A stretch of 64,000 bases of DNA from Gammaproteobacteria bacterium (GCA_003353785.1 PIVX01000002.1:116884-180883); one strand, 5' to 3'; counted from the first letter of the stretch, positions 18,889 to 28,592 are shown. A program made the numbers and translations. The notes: generated from the sequence alone by a model not told the origin.

Positions 18889-20017
18889 CTAGTGTTTGTT
18901 TGAATCTCTTTAGTCCGATGAATAATGATACTCCAGTAAAAATTAAAATAGGTAACAGTTCTGGAATTATCTCGGTTACTATTTGTCCTTTTAGTAGAAT
19001 ACCTCTTATTATCCTAATAAAATGAGTTAGTGGTAAAATATTACCAATAGTTTGAGCCCAAATTGGCATTCCAGTAAATGGAAACATAAATCCTGATAGT
19101 AATAAAGATGGTAAGAAGAAGAATATTGCGAATTGAACTGCTTGAAGCTGATTTTTAGCTATGGTTGAAAATGTCATACCTACAGATAAATTGGCAACCA
19201 TAAAAGGAATGCAAGTAAATATAAGAAGTATAATACTTCCAACAAAAGGAATGTTAAATAAGAGTTTAGCAGCTAATAGCACTATAATTACCTGAGTTAT
19301 ACCAATAATTAAAAATGGCATAATTTTACCTAGCATTATTTCAATAGGTTTTGCCGGAGTTGATAATAAGAATTCAGAAGTTCCAAGTTCTCGTTCACGA
19401 GAAAGTGTCAATGCGGAAACTATTACTAGAGTTAAAGTTAATATAACTCCTAAAAGTCCTGGTACAATATTGTATTGTGATTTATGTAGCACATTATACT
19501 TAGGGTGTATAGCTATAGGAATATTATCAATATCTTTTATCAAATAATTTAAAGTTCCTTGTAGTGTTTTTTTTACTGAGGAGCTAGATAATGCCGATTT
19601 AATTGCTGATACAGCATTGCTAGTTGTCATAGGATCTGTATTATCGGTTATCAACAAAATCTCAGGAGAATTTCCCCTTATAAGCTCTCTAGAAAAATTA
19701 TGCTTAATGTAGAAAATGAAGCCTACTTTATTTATTTTTAGCAGTTTTTCAGCCTTTGCAAGACTATCCACATAGTTAAATTCAAAATACTTAGTATTTT
19801 TAAAACTATCTAATAGTTGTCTTGCTATTGGGGATTTATCATGATTAACTACAGCTGTTGAAATATTTCTAGGGTTTGTATTAATAACAAAGCCAAATAA
19901 GATTAACTGCATTATTGGTATGCCAACCATCATGCCTAGTGTAGGCTTATCTCTTGCTATTTGAATAAATTCCTTAATTGCAATGGATAAAAACCTTCTT
20001 AGAGATATCTTAAACAT
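18884..20017 (-). CDS. ABC-2 type transporter permease (YbhR/YhhJ-like)
   Basis: 377 residues with one N-terminal and about five C-terminal membrane helices, separated by a large periplasmic domain (about residues 45-170). The RERELGTSEFLLSTPAKPIEIMLGKIMPFLIIG stretch and the terminal NILPLTHFIRIIRGILLKG are typical of the YhhJ/YbhR/YbhS family. It overlaps the ATPase gene upstream by eight bases. With the ATPase and membrane-fusion lipoprotein it forms a drug/toxin-type exporter. Relatives usually have two permeases; this cluster has one, so a homodimer is implied. Confidence 0.88.
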   Translation of the reverse strand: MFKISLRRFLSIAIKEFIQIARDKPTLGMMVGIPIMQLILFGFVINTNPRNISTAVVNHDKSPIARQLLDSFKNTKYFEFNYVDSLAKAEKLLKINKVGFIFYIKHNFSRELIRGNSPEILLITDNTDPMTTSNAVSAIKSALSSSSVKKTLQGTLNYLIKDIDNIPIAIHPKYNVLHKSQYNIVPGLLGVILTLTLVIVSALTLSRERELGTSEFLLSTPAKPIEIMLGKIMPFLIIGITQVIIVLLAAKLLFNIPFVGSIILLIFTCIPFMVANLSVGMTFSTIAKNQLQAVQFAIFFFLPSLLLSGFMFPFTGMPIWAQTIGNILPLTHFIRIIRGILLKGQIVTEIIPELLPILIFTGVSLFIGLKRFKQTLD

Positions 20018-20936
20018 CTTTGTACTTAGTTTCTGATAAGAAGATAAATATATCCTCTAAGGATGTGTCTATTTTAGCATAATGTAAGCGATGTTTTTTT
20101 TTGAGTATATCTAGTTCATCAATCATATCTTGTTCATTCAATCCACTAACATGTAAGTCTTTGCCAAAGAAAATTTTTTGAACGATAGATTTTTTATTAA
20201 GCATAGTATTAGATATATCATGTAGTTCATCGCCTTTAAGTTTGTATGTAATTAGTTTAGTATTACCAAGAATATCTTGAATAGTGCCTTGGGTTAATAA
20301 ATTTCCAGAGGAAATATATGCTAGATTTGAACAACGTTCTGCTTCATCCATGTAATGAGTGGACACAAGAGTAGTTATACCTGCGCTACTTAGTTGACTT
20401 ATTTGATCCCAAAAATCACGTCTAGCTTTAGGATCGACTCCCGCTGTTGGTTCATCTAATAATAGTAGCTTAGGAGCATGCATTAAACATCCTGCTAGAG
20501 CTACTCTTTGTCTCCATCCTCCAGATAGTTGTGCTGTTAAAATATTGGTAAAATTTTGAAGATGAAAATTTTTAATAGTACTTTGGATACGTTCTTTTTT
20601 ATTGTCGATTTCATATACTCTAGCTATAAAGTCTAAATTCTCATAAACAGTCATGTCTTGGTATAAACTGAATCTTTGGGTCATATAGCCAATTTCTCTT
20701 TTAATTTTTAAATGCTCAGCCATCAAATCCAAGCCGAAACAAGTTCCTGTTCCTCCATCAGGTTTTAGTAGCCCACACAGCATTCTCAGCATAGTTGTTT
20801 TCCCGCTACCATTTGGCCCTAGAACACCAAAGATTTCACCTTTATTTACTTCCAAAGATACTTTGTTTACGGCAATTTTTTTACCAAACCTTTTGATAAT
20901 ATTGTTAACTTTTATTATAGTTTCTTTAGTCATCAT
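20010..20936 (-). CDS. ABC transporter ATP-binding protein (YbhF-like)
   Basis: 308 residues with a single nucleotide-binding domain. It has Walker A GPNGSGKTT (near residues 38-46), signature LSGGWRQRVALAG, Walker B LLLLDEPTAGVDP and the switch histidine in VSTHYMDEAERC. E. coli YbhF has two such domains fused; here there is one plus a short C-terminal extension. It overlaps both neighbours, showing a tight operon with the permease and the HlyD-like lipoprotein. Confidence 0.92.
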   Translation of the reverse strand: MMTKETIIKVNNIIKRFGKKIAVNKVSLEVNKGEIFGVLGPNGSGKTTMLRMLCGLLKPDGGTGTCFGLDLMAEHLKIKREIGYMTQRFSLYQDMTVYENLDFIARVYEIDNKKERIQSTIKNFHLQNFTNILTAQLSGGWRQRVALAGCLMHAPKLLLLDEPTAGVDPKARRDFWDQISQLSSAGITTLVSTHYMDEAERCSNLAYISSGNLLTQGTIQDILGNTKLITYKLKGDELHDISNTMLNKKSIVQKIFFGKDLHVSGLNEQDMIDELDILKKKHRLHYAKIDTSLEDIFIFLSETKYKDV

Positions 20937-21882
20937 TCATCTTGATTTTAATTGGTTGACCAATAGGGATGTTCAGTTTTCCATTAGGCTTTGCCCTTAC
21001 TTGATATACTAGACTTTCTTGCTGATCTTCAGTAAATACCATAGGTGGAGTATATTCAGGCTTAGATGAAATATAATATATTGTAGCTAGATAGGTTTTA
21101 GAATCATTTAGATGTTTAATTTTAATTTGTCTTCCAGCTTTTATTAATTTTAATTTATGAGATGGTAAATAAAATTTAAAATAAGTATCTTCTTCACTTA
21201 ATATTGATAATACAGGTCTGAATGCAGGAACATTTTCTCCTACATTATAATATATATCAAAAATTATGCCATTTTTTGGTGCTAGTACAGTTTTTTGTTG
21301 AATTTTCCATCTTTTCTCATCTATATCTTTTTTAGCTGCAAATAATTGTTCTTTAGAGGCTTTAAGCTGATTTTCTCTTTTACCGAGTTTGGCCATTAAC
21401 AGTTTTAGTTTTGCTTGTTTTTCTTCTAATCTATTGATGAAATAAGAAGTTTCTAGTCTTTGATATTCATCTTCATTGATGCTACCTGCTTTGAATAGAT
21501 CAATAGCATTATCAAATTTATATTTAGCTAATTCTAATACTGCTTGTTTTTGCTTATATTGATTCTCAAATATTTTTAGTTCAATGGGGATGGCACCTTT
21601 TTCATTATCTTTAACGATATGGTGATATTTATTTTTAATATGTTTGCTTTTTGTTAAGTTAATATTTTCTGGGTAATCATCTATTTTAAATAGTAAACTA
21701 TCCACTTTAACAGATTCACCGATGTTTTTTGTTAAACTAATTAGTTGTCCTGATTGTTCACATGAAATATAGATCAAATCATTTTCAACAATCCCAGTAA
21801 AATAGTTGCTATTGTCTCCACATCCGCTTAGGAACAATATGAGAATTAAAGGAATACTTTTATGAAAAATATTAATGAACAT
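20926..21882 (-). CDS. HlyD/YbhG-type membrane fusion lipoprotein
   Basis: 318 residues. The N-terminus is a signal peptide with a lipobox (LFLSGC, cysteine near residue 21). A lipoyl-like half motif (ISCEQSGQLISLTKNIGESVKVDSLLFKIDD) comes first, then a long coiled-coil hairpin (about residues 80-185), then the second half (TVLAPKNGIIFDIYYNVGENVPAFRPVLSI). This is the periplasmic adaptor of the exporter and the first gene of the three-gene minus-strand operon. Confidence 0.88.
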   Translation of the reverse strand: MFINIFHKSIPLILILFLSGCGDNSNYFTGIVENDLIYISCEQSGQLISLTKNIGESVKVDSLLFKIDDYPENINLTKSKHIKNKYHHIVKDNEKGAIPIELKIFENQYKQKQAVLELAKYKFDNAIDLFKAGSINEDEYQRLETSYFINRLEEKQAKLKLLMAKLGKRENQLKASKEQLFAAKKDIDEKRWKIQQKTVLAPKNGIIFDIYYNVGENVPAFRPVLSILSEEDTYFKFYLPSHKLKLIKAGRQIKIKHLNDSKTYLATIYYISSKPEYTPPMVFTEDQQESLVYQVRAKPNGKLNIPIGQPIKIKMNDD

Positions 21883-22227
21883 ATATTTAGATTTTAATAT
21901 AATTTGAAAAATACCAGCTTATATAGCTAATTAACATTACAATCCAAGTATAAAAAACACCCTTAATAGATAAATTCACCCTTTTTGTTTGTTTATGAGA
22001 CATTGCTTCTTTTTAGTATAGTAATATTAACCGCTTAAATAAAATCACTTGATAAGGTCAAGTTGAATAGTGAATTTTCTTTATTCTGTTAGTATTTTAT
22101 ATTTACTTGTATGATATTCATCAAAAATTATTGTAAAAATGTAAATTTCCTTTAAAAATCGTTATAGTTGTGAGAGATTTAATAAGATCTTAATTATAAA
22201 AAAATATTTATAAGTTTAGGAGTTTTA
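21883..22227. other. Intergenic region between divergent exporter operon and deformylase
   Basis: 345 bases separate two divergent starts, so promoters for both must lie here. The sequence is AT-rich and I see no convincing paired -35/-10 and no reading frame of note. AGGAG at 22219-22223 is the ribosome site of the deformylase. Confidence 0.5.
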
Positions 22228-22836
22228 ATGACATTCAAAGTTAGCGCTGCACCGAATATTATTACTACTGAAGATAAGAGTTCTCACCTTATTTTAAAGA
22301 TGCCGGCTGAGCCAGTTAAATTCCCACTTAGTCAAGCTGATAAAAAAATAATTAGTGTTATGGAGGGAAAGCTTTCTCAGATAGGAGGGGTTGGTTTAGC
22401 TGCACCACAAATTAATGAAAAAAAGAAAATCATTGCGATTTATATATCAGAAATAGCTGCAGCTATAAGAGATAATGCTGCTGTTTATCCCATGCATATA
22501 TTAATTAACCCTATGTATGAAGGAATAGAAAGAGATGGTTTTGTACATGATTTTGAAGCATGTTATTCTATATCTAACAAAGCAGGTAAAGTACCTAGAT
22601 ATAAAAAGATTATTTTCAGCTATCAAGATGAATCGGGAGAAAAATACATAAAAACTGCTACAGGTTTTTACGCTAGAGTTTTACAACATGAAATAGATCA
22701 TATAAATGGAATTTTGATTATTGATAGGCTAACGCCTGGTTGTGTACAAGGAAATCTTAAAGATATGATGGCTCTTAGACGCTCTGAGCTTACTGATGAA
22801 CAAAAAATACAATTTGATAAGCTAATTCAAGAGTAA
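22228..22836 (+). CDS. def: Peptide deformylase-like protein, divergent
   Basis: 202 residues, longer than the usual 170. Deformylase removes formyl from the initiator Met. Motif 1 GVGLAAPQI and motif 3 HEIDH (LQHEIDHINGILIIDRL) are intact. Motif 2, normally EGCLS, reads EACYS (DFEACYSISNKAG); the metal-ligand cysteine is kept. An insertion of about ten residues follows motif 1 (SEIAAAIRDNAAV). AGGAG precedes the ATG. It may be a second deformylase beside a canonical one elsewhere, or the sole copy with relaxed motif 2. It is not next to fmt, as the standard def would be. Confidence 0.85.
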   Translation: MTFKVSAAPNIITTEDKSSHLILKMPAEPVKFPLSQADKKIISVMEGKLSQIGGVGLAAPQINEKKKIIAIYISEIAAAIRDNAAVYPMHILINPMYEGIERDGFVHDFEACYSISNKAGKVPRYKKIIFSYQDESGEKYIKTATGFYARVLQHEIDHINGILIIDRLTPGCVQGNLKDMMALRRSELTDEQKIQFDKLIQE

Positions 22837-22948
22837 TGAACTTAAAAAAATGGTCCTGTATCGTTATTACGCTTGCATGAAACTATCTGGCATACTAGGG
22901 TATCGGTTGATAACAATTCTTTTAAAAATATATTATAGCTCTGTATTA

Positions 22949-22989
22949 ATTTAGCAAAAATCATTGAGTGATAAAAATTTTTGCTAAAT
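22949..22989. terminator. 13-bp inverted repeat downstream of deformylase
   Basis: ATTTAGCAAAAAT (22949-22961) is matched perfectly by ATTTTTGCTAAAT (22977-22989) with a 15-base loop. The A-run and T-run in the arms suit a bidirectional terminator, though the stem is AT-rich. It lies 113 bases after the deformylase stop and nine bases before a decayed gene. Confidence 0.45.
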
Positions 22990-22997
22990 ATTCATGG

Positions 22998-23455
22998 ATG
23001 GATAGCTTCAATAAGAACATACTCGATAAACTGGATGACTATTTACACGGAGCAAACTACAAGACAAATTAACTAATCTAAAGACACGACTGTCTGATTT
23101 GTGTGGCAAAGAAGATTTTAATAAAGTGTATGAAAAAACAACTAATAGTAATTATAAATTTGTTGAACCTAAAATTCAACAAAAAGCCGTCGATCTTTCT
23201 GATAATTTCATGAAATATAAAGAACTATATGATAATGTCCAAACAAAGCTTAACGATTTGCAAAAGGGCAGACAAGCTACAAATGTTGAATCTTTAATTA
23301 ATGAATTAAATGAAGATGGGCTCTCTAAGTTAGAAGATAGTTTTGAAGCATTCAAGAAAGCTGATTCAACTGCCAGTTATGAATTTGATATTTTATTGTA
23401 TAATTCTATGTATTTTCAAAGAGTATTTCAACAGGATTTATTTTCTTTTTACTAA
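22998..23455 (+). pseudogene. Frameshifted coiled-coil protein gene
   Basis: An ATG at 22998 opens MDSFNKNILDKLDDYLHG and then meets TAA at 23070. Continuing from about 23051 in another frame gives SKLQDKLTNLKTRLSDLCGK and an open frame to 23455. The join falls between 23039 and 23071, so a single indel explains it. The combined product would be about 150 residues, charged and helical with heptad-like spacing (for example KYKELYDNVQTKLNDLQKG). I do not recognise it. Its last 50 bases overlap the convergent ygfZ gene. It could be a remnant of a small effector or structural protein. Confidence 0.6.
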
Positions 23456-24380
23456 TAATAACTGCTAGAGTTTCGGTAGGATTAATGCCTAGATAACTTA
23501 GTAAGGTTCCTAATATATTATGCTCTTTATCAAAAAGCTTAATATTATTTGATAATGCTGAGGAATTAATTGGTAAATATAGAGTCTGAAGGTTAGCACT
23601 TAAAGATGTGCGATATTTAATTCTAGCAATAATTTCTTGTCCTAGATAACATCCTTTATTAAAGCTTATACCGTCAAATTTTTCATAATTTAAGTGATTT
23701 GGAGTAAATTTGCTTGATATCTCAGGATTTATTTCAATAAATTTTTTGAGTAAATGAAATGCCTTGGAAGACTTATTAGAAGCGAATTGTAACGAAGAAC
23801 TATTTAAAATTTCCCATATATTATTAAAGTAGGATATGTCAGTAGTTAAAATTTCATAAACATTTTCAGGATATGTTTTATTTATAAATAAGAAATCTTT
23901 GCTTTGTAAAACTTCATTAGCTTTTGGTGTGTTTAATTTTAAATCAAGTATTTGGTTGTTGTTTTCACAATATATTCCAAGAGATAACCATTTATTGGAA
24001 ACATCCTCAATCGAGACTTTATACAGTGGTCTATATTTATTTAGATGGTTAGTAATTATTTCAAGCACATTTAGTGGAAGTCTTAATAGGTATTTATTTT
24101 TATATTTTAAAATCCATAAATTTGTTATCACATTTCCTTTAGGATCACAAAACGCTCCAAACATGCATTGATTAGTTAAATTTTTAATGTCTATCGTAGT
24201 AAGATCGTGCAGGAATTTAACGGCAGAATCTCCAAATACTTCCAAAGTAGCGTAATGATAGTGGTCACAAAAGAAATTACTTGTAGATAAAGAGTTATTA
24301 TCGATAATAGAGCTTAGTAGTGTATGATCACTTAGTTTTTCCAAATGATTAGATTTTATAAAGTTGTTCCAATTTGACAT
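23406..24380 (-). CDS. ygfZ: Folate-binding protein YgfZ (Fe-S cluster repair)
   Basis: 324 residues. YgfZ is a GcvT-like tetrahydrofolate-binding protein that helps make or repair certain Fe-S enzymes. The family signature around the essential cysteine is present (FNKGCYLGQEIIAR), as is the FLHDLTTIDIKNL N-terminal motif. Two of the usual signature positions are substituted (LGQE for the commoner TGQE). It is divergent from sdhE across 34 bases, the same neighbourhood as in E. coli. Confidence 0.9.
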   Translation of the reverse strand: MSNWNNFIKSNHLEKLSDHTLLSSIIDNNSLSTSNFFCDHYHYATLEVFGDSAVKFLHDLTTIDIKNLTNQCMFGAFCDPKGNVITNLWILKYKNKYLLRLPLNVLEIITNHLNKYRPLYKVSIEDVSNKWLSLGIYCENNNQILDLKLNTPKANEVLQSKDFLFINKTYPENVYEILTTDISYFNNIWEILNSSSLQFASNKSSKAFHLLKKFIEINPEISSKFTPNHLNYEKFDGISFNKGCYLGQEIIARIKYRTSLSANLQTLYLPINSSALSNNIKLFDKEHNILGTLLSYLGINPTETLAVIISKKKINPVEILFENT

Positions 24381-24414
24381 ATATAGACTTTAGCATTTAA
24401 AATCACTAGTATAT

Positions 24415-24657
24415 ATGAAAAATAGTCTTAAATCATCTGCTGTTTATTGGCGCTGTCATCGAGGAATGCTAGAGCTGGATACGATACTATTGTCTTTTTT
24501 TGATAAATATTACGCAGCTTTATCGCCTGAATTGAAGCAAAAATTTGTATCTTTGTTAGAATATTCAGATCCAGATCTTTTTGATATCTTAGTTTCAAAG
24601 AGCATTGTAGTCTCTAAAGGATTGTCCGATATAGTCAGGATGGTTATTGATAAATAA
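24415..24657 (+). CDS. sdhE: Succinate dehydrogenase flavinylation factor SdhE
   Basis: 80 residues, typical length. The RGMLELD motif at residues 16-22 is the family hallmark, needed for attaching FAD to SdhA, followed by a small five-helix fold with EYSDPDLFDILV. The divergent arrangement with ygfZ supports the call. Its presence implies a functional succinate dehydrogenase elsewhere in the genome. Confidence 0.9.
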   Translation: MKNSLKSSAVYWRCHRGMLELDTILLSFFDKYYAALSPELKQKFVSLLEYSDPDLFDILVSKSIVVSKGLSDIVRMVIDK

Positions 24658-24735
24658 AATGTTTTAGAGCCTATTTGGTATTATTAAATGACTTGATAGG
24701 TAAGTAGTGTTAGTTTAGCTTAAGAAGGCAGTCTA

Positions 24736-26481
24736 ATGAATGAAAGTTCAATAATAATTTTTTTTTGGAAACATATTAAACCATATAAATGGCATTATAT
24801 GGTAATGCTTTTAGCCCCAATAGTTACAGGTTTTTATCCTTTTATCTATAACTATTCTATAAAATTATTTCTGGATGTTATGACTGTTAGTAATGATATT
24901 AGTTACGATTTAGTGATATTCCCTATATTATTATTTATATCTATTCAGATAATTATTGAGGTAGTGTGGAGAATAAGTAGTATTGCTGAGTGGAGATCAG
25001 AGCCTTATGTTCGTAGATCGATAATATTAGACTCATACAATTATGTTCAAAATCATTCATATGAATTTTTTCAAGACAATTTTACTGGTGGGATCAGTAG
25101 TAAATTGAAAGGTATTTTAGATGGGTATGATAAATTTTGGGCTGAAATGCATCATGGATTGCTAGTGAGGCTTCTAAGAGTAATCATTAATATTTATGTA
25201 TTAGTAATGTTAAATTTCTATATTGGCTTTTTTATGTTTCTTTGGGGTGTTATTTATTTGCCAATTATGTATAGACTATCGAAAAAATTAAATATATTAG
25301 CTTTTGATGAGACTGAATGTAGACATTCACTTATAGGGCAAATATCAGATAAAATTACAAACATTGTTAGTCTTTTTTCTCATTCATCTAGGAGACTAGA
25401 ACTAAAAAGGTTAAGATCTAGGATGAATCATGATTTTATTCCTAAACAAATTAAAGTATATAAATATAATTTTATAGTGCAAATGGTAGGAGGGTTTTTA
25501 TATTTTATAATGTTTGTATTTATATTATTTTATACGATTCATCTTAGAATATTAAATTTAGTTACTATTGGTGATTTTGCATTTGTTTTTGGTATTGTAA
25601 TTTCTATTTCTGAAGATATATGGCAAGCAACAATATCCTTGCAGGATTTCTCAAGAGCTATGGGGGATTTAAGAAGTGCTTTGTCAGTTATAAATATTCC
25701 GCAGCAAAATTTAGATTTAGATAATTCTAAAAAATTAGTAGTTATCGATCCTAGTATTGCATTTAAAGATGTTGGTTTTTCTTACACTGAAGGAAAAAGA
25801 ATTTTTAACAATTTAAATATGTCTATCAAGTCTGGCGAGAAAATTGGTATAGTAGGTCATTCTGGATCTGGTAAATCATCATTGATAAATTTACTTTTAA
25901 GGTATTTTAATATTGATAGGGGGGATATAGAAATAGATGGTCAATCTATTAGGTTGGTTACTCAGGATTCTTTAAGAGAAAATATAGCAGTTATTCCTCA
26001 AGACACAATGTTATTTCATAGAACATTAATGGAAAATATTCGATATGGGAAACATGATGCTACAGAACAACAAGTAATTGAAGCTAGTAAAAAAGCTCAT
26101 ATTCATGAGTATATTATGACATTAACAGATAAATATGATTCTTATGTAGGAGAAAGAGGTATAAAGTTATCTGGGGGGCAAAGGCAGCGTATATCAATTG
26201 CTAGGGCAATATTAAAAGATGCTCCTATTCTAATTTTAGATGAGGCTACTTCTTCATTGGACAGTTATACTGAAAAATTAATCCAGGATAGTTTGAATTT
26301 TTTTATTGAGGATAGTAAGAAAACGGTTATTGCAATAGCCCATAGATTATCAACTTTGAAGCATATGGATAGAATAATTGTATTGGAACAAGGGGATATT
26401 CTTGAGCAGGGTACTCACCAGGAGTTGTTATCTAATGATAAAAGTTTGTATAAACAGCTTTGGGAACACCAGGAAATATAG
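24736..26481 (+). CDS. ABC exporter, fused permease and ATPase
   Basis: 581 residues: six membrane helices in the first 320 residues and a C-terminal nucleotide-binding domain. That domain has Walker A VGHSGSGKSS, Q-loop VIPQDTMLF, signature LSGGQRQRISIARA, Walker B ILILDEATSS and the H-loop IAHRLST. It is a half-transporter that should work as a homodimer, of the MsbA/multidrug/lipid type. The substrate is unknown. The transmembrane part is unusually aromatic and poorly conserved, so I would not name it msbA. Confidence 0.9.
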   Translation: MNESSIIIFFWKHIKPYKWHYMVMLLAPIVTGFYPFIYNYSIKLFLDVMTVSNDISYDLVIFPILLFISIQIIIEVVWRISSIAEWRSEPYVRRSIILDSYNYVQNHSYEFFQDNFTGGISSKLKGILDGYDKFWAEMHHGLLVRLLRVIINIYVLVMLNFYIGFFMFLWGVIYLPIMYRLSKKLNILAFDETECRHSLIGQISDKITNIVSLFSHSSRRLELKRLRSRMNHDFIPKQIKVYKYNFIVQMVGGFLYFIMFVFILFYTIHLRILNLVTIGDFAFVFGIVISISEDIWQATISLQDFSRAMGDLRSALSVINIPQQNLDLDNSKKLVVIDPSIAFKDVGFSYTEGKRIFNNLNMSIKSGEKIGIVGHSGSGKSSLINLLLRYFNIDRGDIEIDGQSIRLVTQDSLRENIAVIPQDTMLFHRTLMENIRYGKHDATEQQVIEASKKAHIHEYIMTLTDKYDSYVGERGIKLSGGQRQRISIARAILKDAPILILDEATSSLDSYTEKLIQDSLNFFIEDSKKTVIAIAHRLSTLKHMDRIIVLEQGDILEQGTHQELLSNDKSLYKQLWEHQEI

Positions 26482-26562
26482 TTCAAAACTAAAACACTTA
26501 GTATTAAACTAACTTTAGTTATTATAAAAAAATGGTGCAATCATTATATTGTATAGAATCCA

Positions 26563-27768
26563 CTATGCAACACAACCACATTTTTTTCTAAAAACAATAG
26601 CATCTGAAACTGGTCTTAGGATCTTCATTCCATTTCCTTCATCAATATCTCCAGATGTTTTATTTACCACTTTTCCTTGTATCCATAAAGTTGTTGATCC
26701 TCCTCCATCTAGATTAATTGCAGAATAGCAACCAAGATTCTTCATGGTTTTTGCTAATTCTATTATTGATAATCCATGTGTGTTGTCTTCACTAGTAAAT
26801 TCTTTTTCAAGCAATTCTTTTAATTGATGGATTGTAAGGTCTTTAGGAGTTTTTTTATAATTATCAATAATATTTTTACTTCTTAATTTTAAAATTGAAT
26901 TTACTTCTTGCCAAGTTATATTTTTTAGATCTCTTTTGTAGGAATGCTCTGCAATTACAATAATTATCGTACCATCATTTTTATATCCTATTGCTGTTCT
27001 GGCATGTTTCCCTTTATAGAAAGAACTTTTTTTATCATGTAACTCTTTGATAATCTCATTGTTATGAACTAACAAAGGAATTCCTGATACTGCTGAAAGA
27101 TTATTTTTTAAGTCAGTATTTATTATTAATTTAAGTTTTTCTTGATTATTCAGTTTAATTGATTTTGGCATAGATAAGATATACCCATTTGGTGGTATTT
27201 GAGAGTTTCCATTTTCATAAATATAAATAGGATTTCCTAATGAGTTAAAAGCTATTTCTTTTCTTGTCTTAAAATTTGTCAATGTTTTTTTACCGTACCC
27301 GTTTGTGAAAAGAACTAATTCTTGCTCAGCTGGATGGTGATTGATAGTTTTAATGCTAATTTTTTCATTATTATTTATAAAAAAGATATTTGGCTTAATT
27401 GTTTTAATATCTAATTTTCCTGATGGAGCTTTTGTTATTACTGCTTGTGTATTCGGTTCTAATCCGTATATTTTATTGTCTATTATGAGATTCTTACTTG
27501 GTACTCCATCTAGCCCATTACCAATTTCAAAAAAACCGCTATTAATTGCGATCTCACTATCTGTGCGTTCAGCAATTTCTGGTACAGTTTCTCTTCCTAT
27601 AAATGAATCACGGGCTTTGACAAAATCTACATCGTATAAATCTGGGTTGATAGTAACTATATGTATAATATGAGAATTACTTGTTATGGTTCTGTGTTGG
27701 TAAGCAAATATTCCATTTACGGATGTTATTATAAAGTTGAAAACAAATAAATTAAGTAAGAACTTCAT
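26563..27768 (-). CDS. Secreted phosphodiester glycosidase (NAGPA-domain) protein
   Basis: 401 residues from the ATG at 27768, which begins a signal peptide (MKFLLNLFVFNFIITSVNGI); the frame stays open 102 bases further upstream. The C-terminal third has the NAGPA/DUF2233 hallmarks: RTAIGYKNDGTIIIVIAE, GLSIIELAKTMKNLGCYSAINLDGGGSTTLW, and a closing GMKILRPVSDAIVFRK. An earlier INSGFFEIGNGLDGVPSKNL matches the family N-terminal motif. In animals this domain removes GlcNAc from mannose-6-phosphate diesters; bacterial members are little studied. The protein should be periplasmic or secreted. It lies alone beside a decayed gene. Confidence 0.82.
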   Translation of the reverse strand: MKFLLNLFVFNFIITSVNGIFAYQHRTITSNSHIIHIVTINPDLYDVDFVKARDSFIGRETVPEIAERTDSEIAINSGFFEIGNGLDGVPSKNLIIDNKIYGLEPNTQAVITKAPSGKLDIKTIKPNIFFINNNEKISIKTINHHPAEQELVLFTNGYGKKTLTNFKTRKEIAFNSLGNPIYIYENGNSQIPPNGYILSMPKSIKLNNQEKLKLIINTDLKNNLSAVSGIPLLVHNNEIIKELHDKKSSFYKGKHARTAIGYKNDGTIIIVIAEHSYKRDLKNITWQEVNSILKLRSKNIIDNYKKTPKDLTIHQLKELLEKEFTSEDNTHGLSIIELAKTMKNLGCYSAINLDGGGSTTLWIQGKVVNKTSGDIDEGNGMKILRPVSDAIVFRKKCGCVA

Positions 27769-27937
27769 AATGTGTATGGAATTATTAATTGTTACCAATT
27801 TAACATATAAATTATTTCCTAAATATAAAACAAGGCTTTTAATTGCACACTTTGTGCTATTTAATAACATGCAGGTTATTTTAAATATAGTTTTTTAGAG
27901 CATTCTATGTCGGATTTTTAATTATTAGACTATTAAT

Positions 27938-28592
27938 GTGTTAAATGAAAATGAATTATTACAAGCAAATCAATATCTTAATAAATCTATAAAATACATT
28001 AATTCGATAAATGCTGTTTTTAATTCAGCATATCAGAAAATAATAGACGCTTTTGCTGATATTAGATTTAATGGGGGACGATCCTAAGCCTCGAATATAA
28101 AATAAGTATCACTAAAAATTAATATGGCTTATGGTGACTTGGTGTCTATATCTGATAATAATGAAAAATTTTTTAAAGCATAAATGGACTCTATACCTTG
28201 GTTAAATAATTCTCAAAAATCACAAGAAGAAGAAGAAGACAATATCGTAAATAATGATTTTGATATTAAAAAAATTACTGAACTACAGGAATATAAGAAT
28301 TTGTTATCTTAGTTAAATAAGTTAATAGGGAAAAGTTCTAAAGCTGCTAAAAATAAGGAAAAAATGCAAACATATACAACCAACTCTTAAGGTAAATAGC
28401 ATGGATGAGTTTTCAGAAATTTTACAAAGTTATGAAGTAAGATAAAATTATCAAAAAGAAATTATTCTTTTTAAGTCAAGGAGCGTATCTTTGATTGCCA
28501 AATTAGATGATAAGAGCCAAGAGCGGAATGCTATAAAGCAATATTTATGGATATTAATTAGAGCTTTTCTATACCTTGGAACTAGCATTTAA
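27938..28592 (+). pseudogene. Heavily decayed gene of unknown product
   Basis: One frame from 27938 to 28390 encodes protein-like stretches broken by in-frame stops: VLNENELLQANQYLNKSIKY..., stop at 28085, MAYGDLVSISDNNEKFFKA, stop at 28181, MDSIPWLNNSQKSQ with a Glu run, and further stops near 28312 and 28388. The coding signal continues from 28392 in another frame (MDEFSEILQSYEVR and SVSLIAKLDDKSQERNAIKQ) to a stop at 28590. The parent would have been at least 215 residues, acidic and helical. The pattern of many stops with kept amino-acid texture is gene erosion. No family recognised. Confidence 0.6.
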
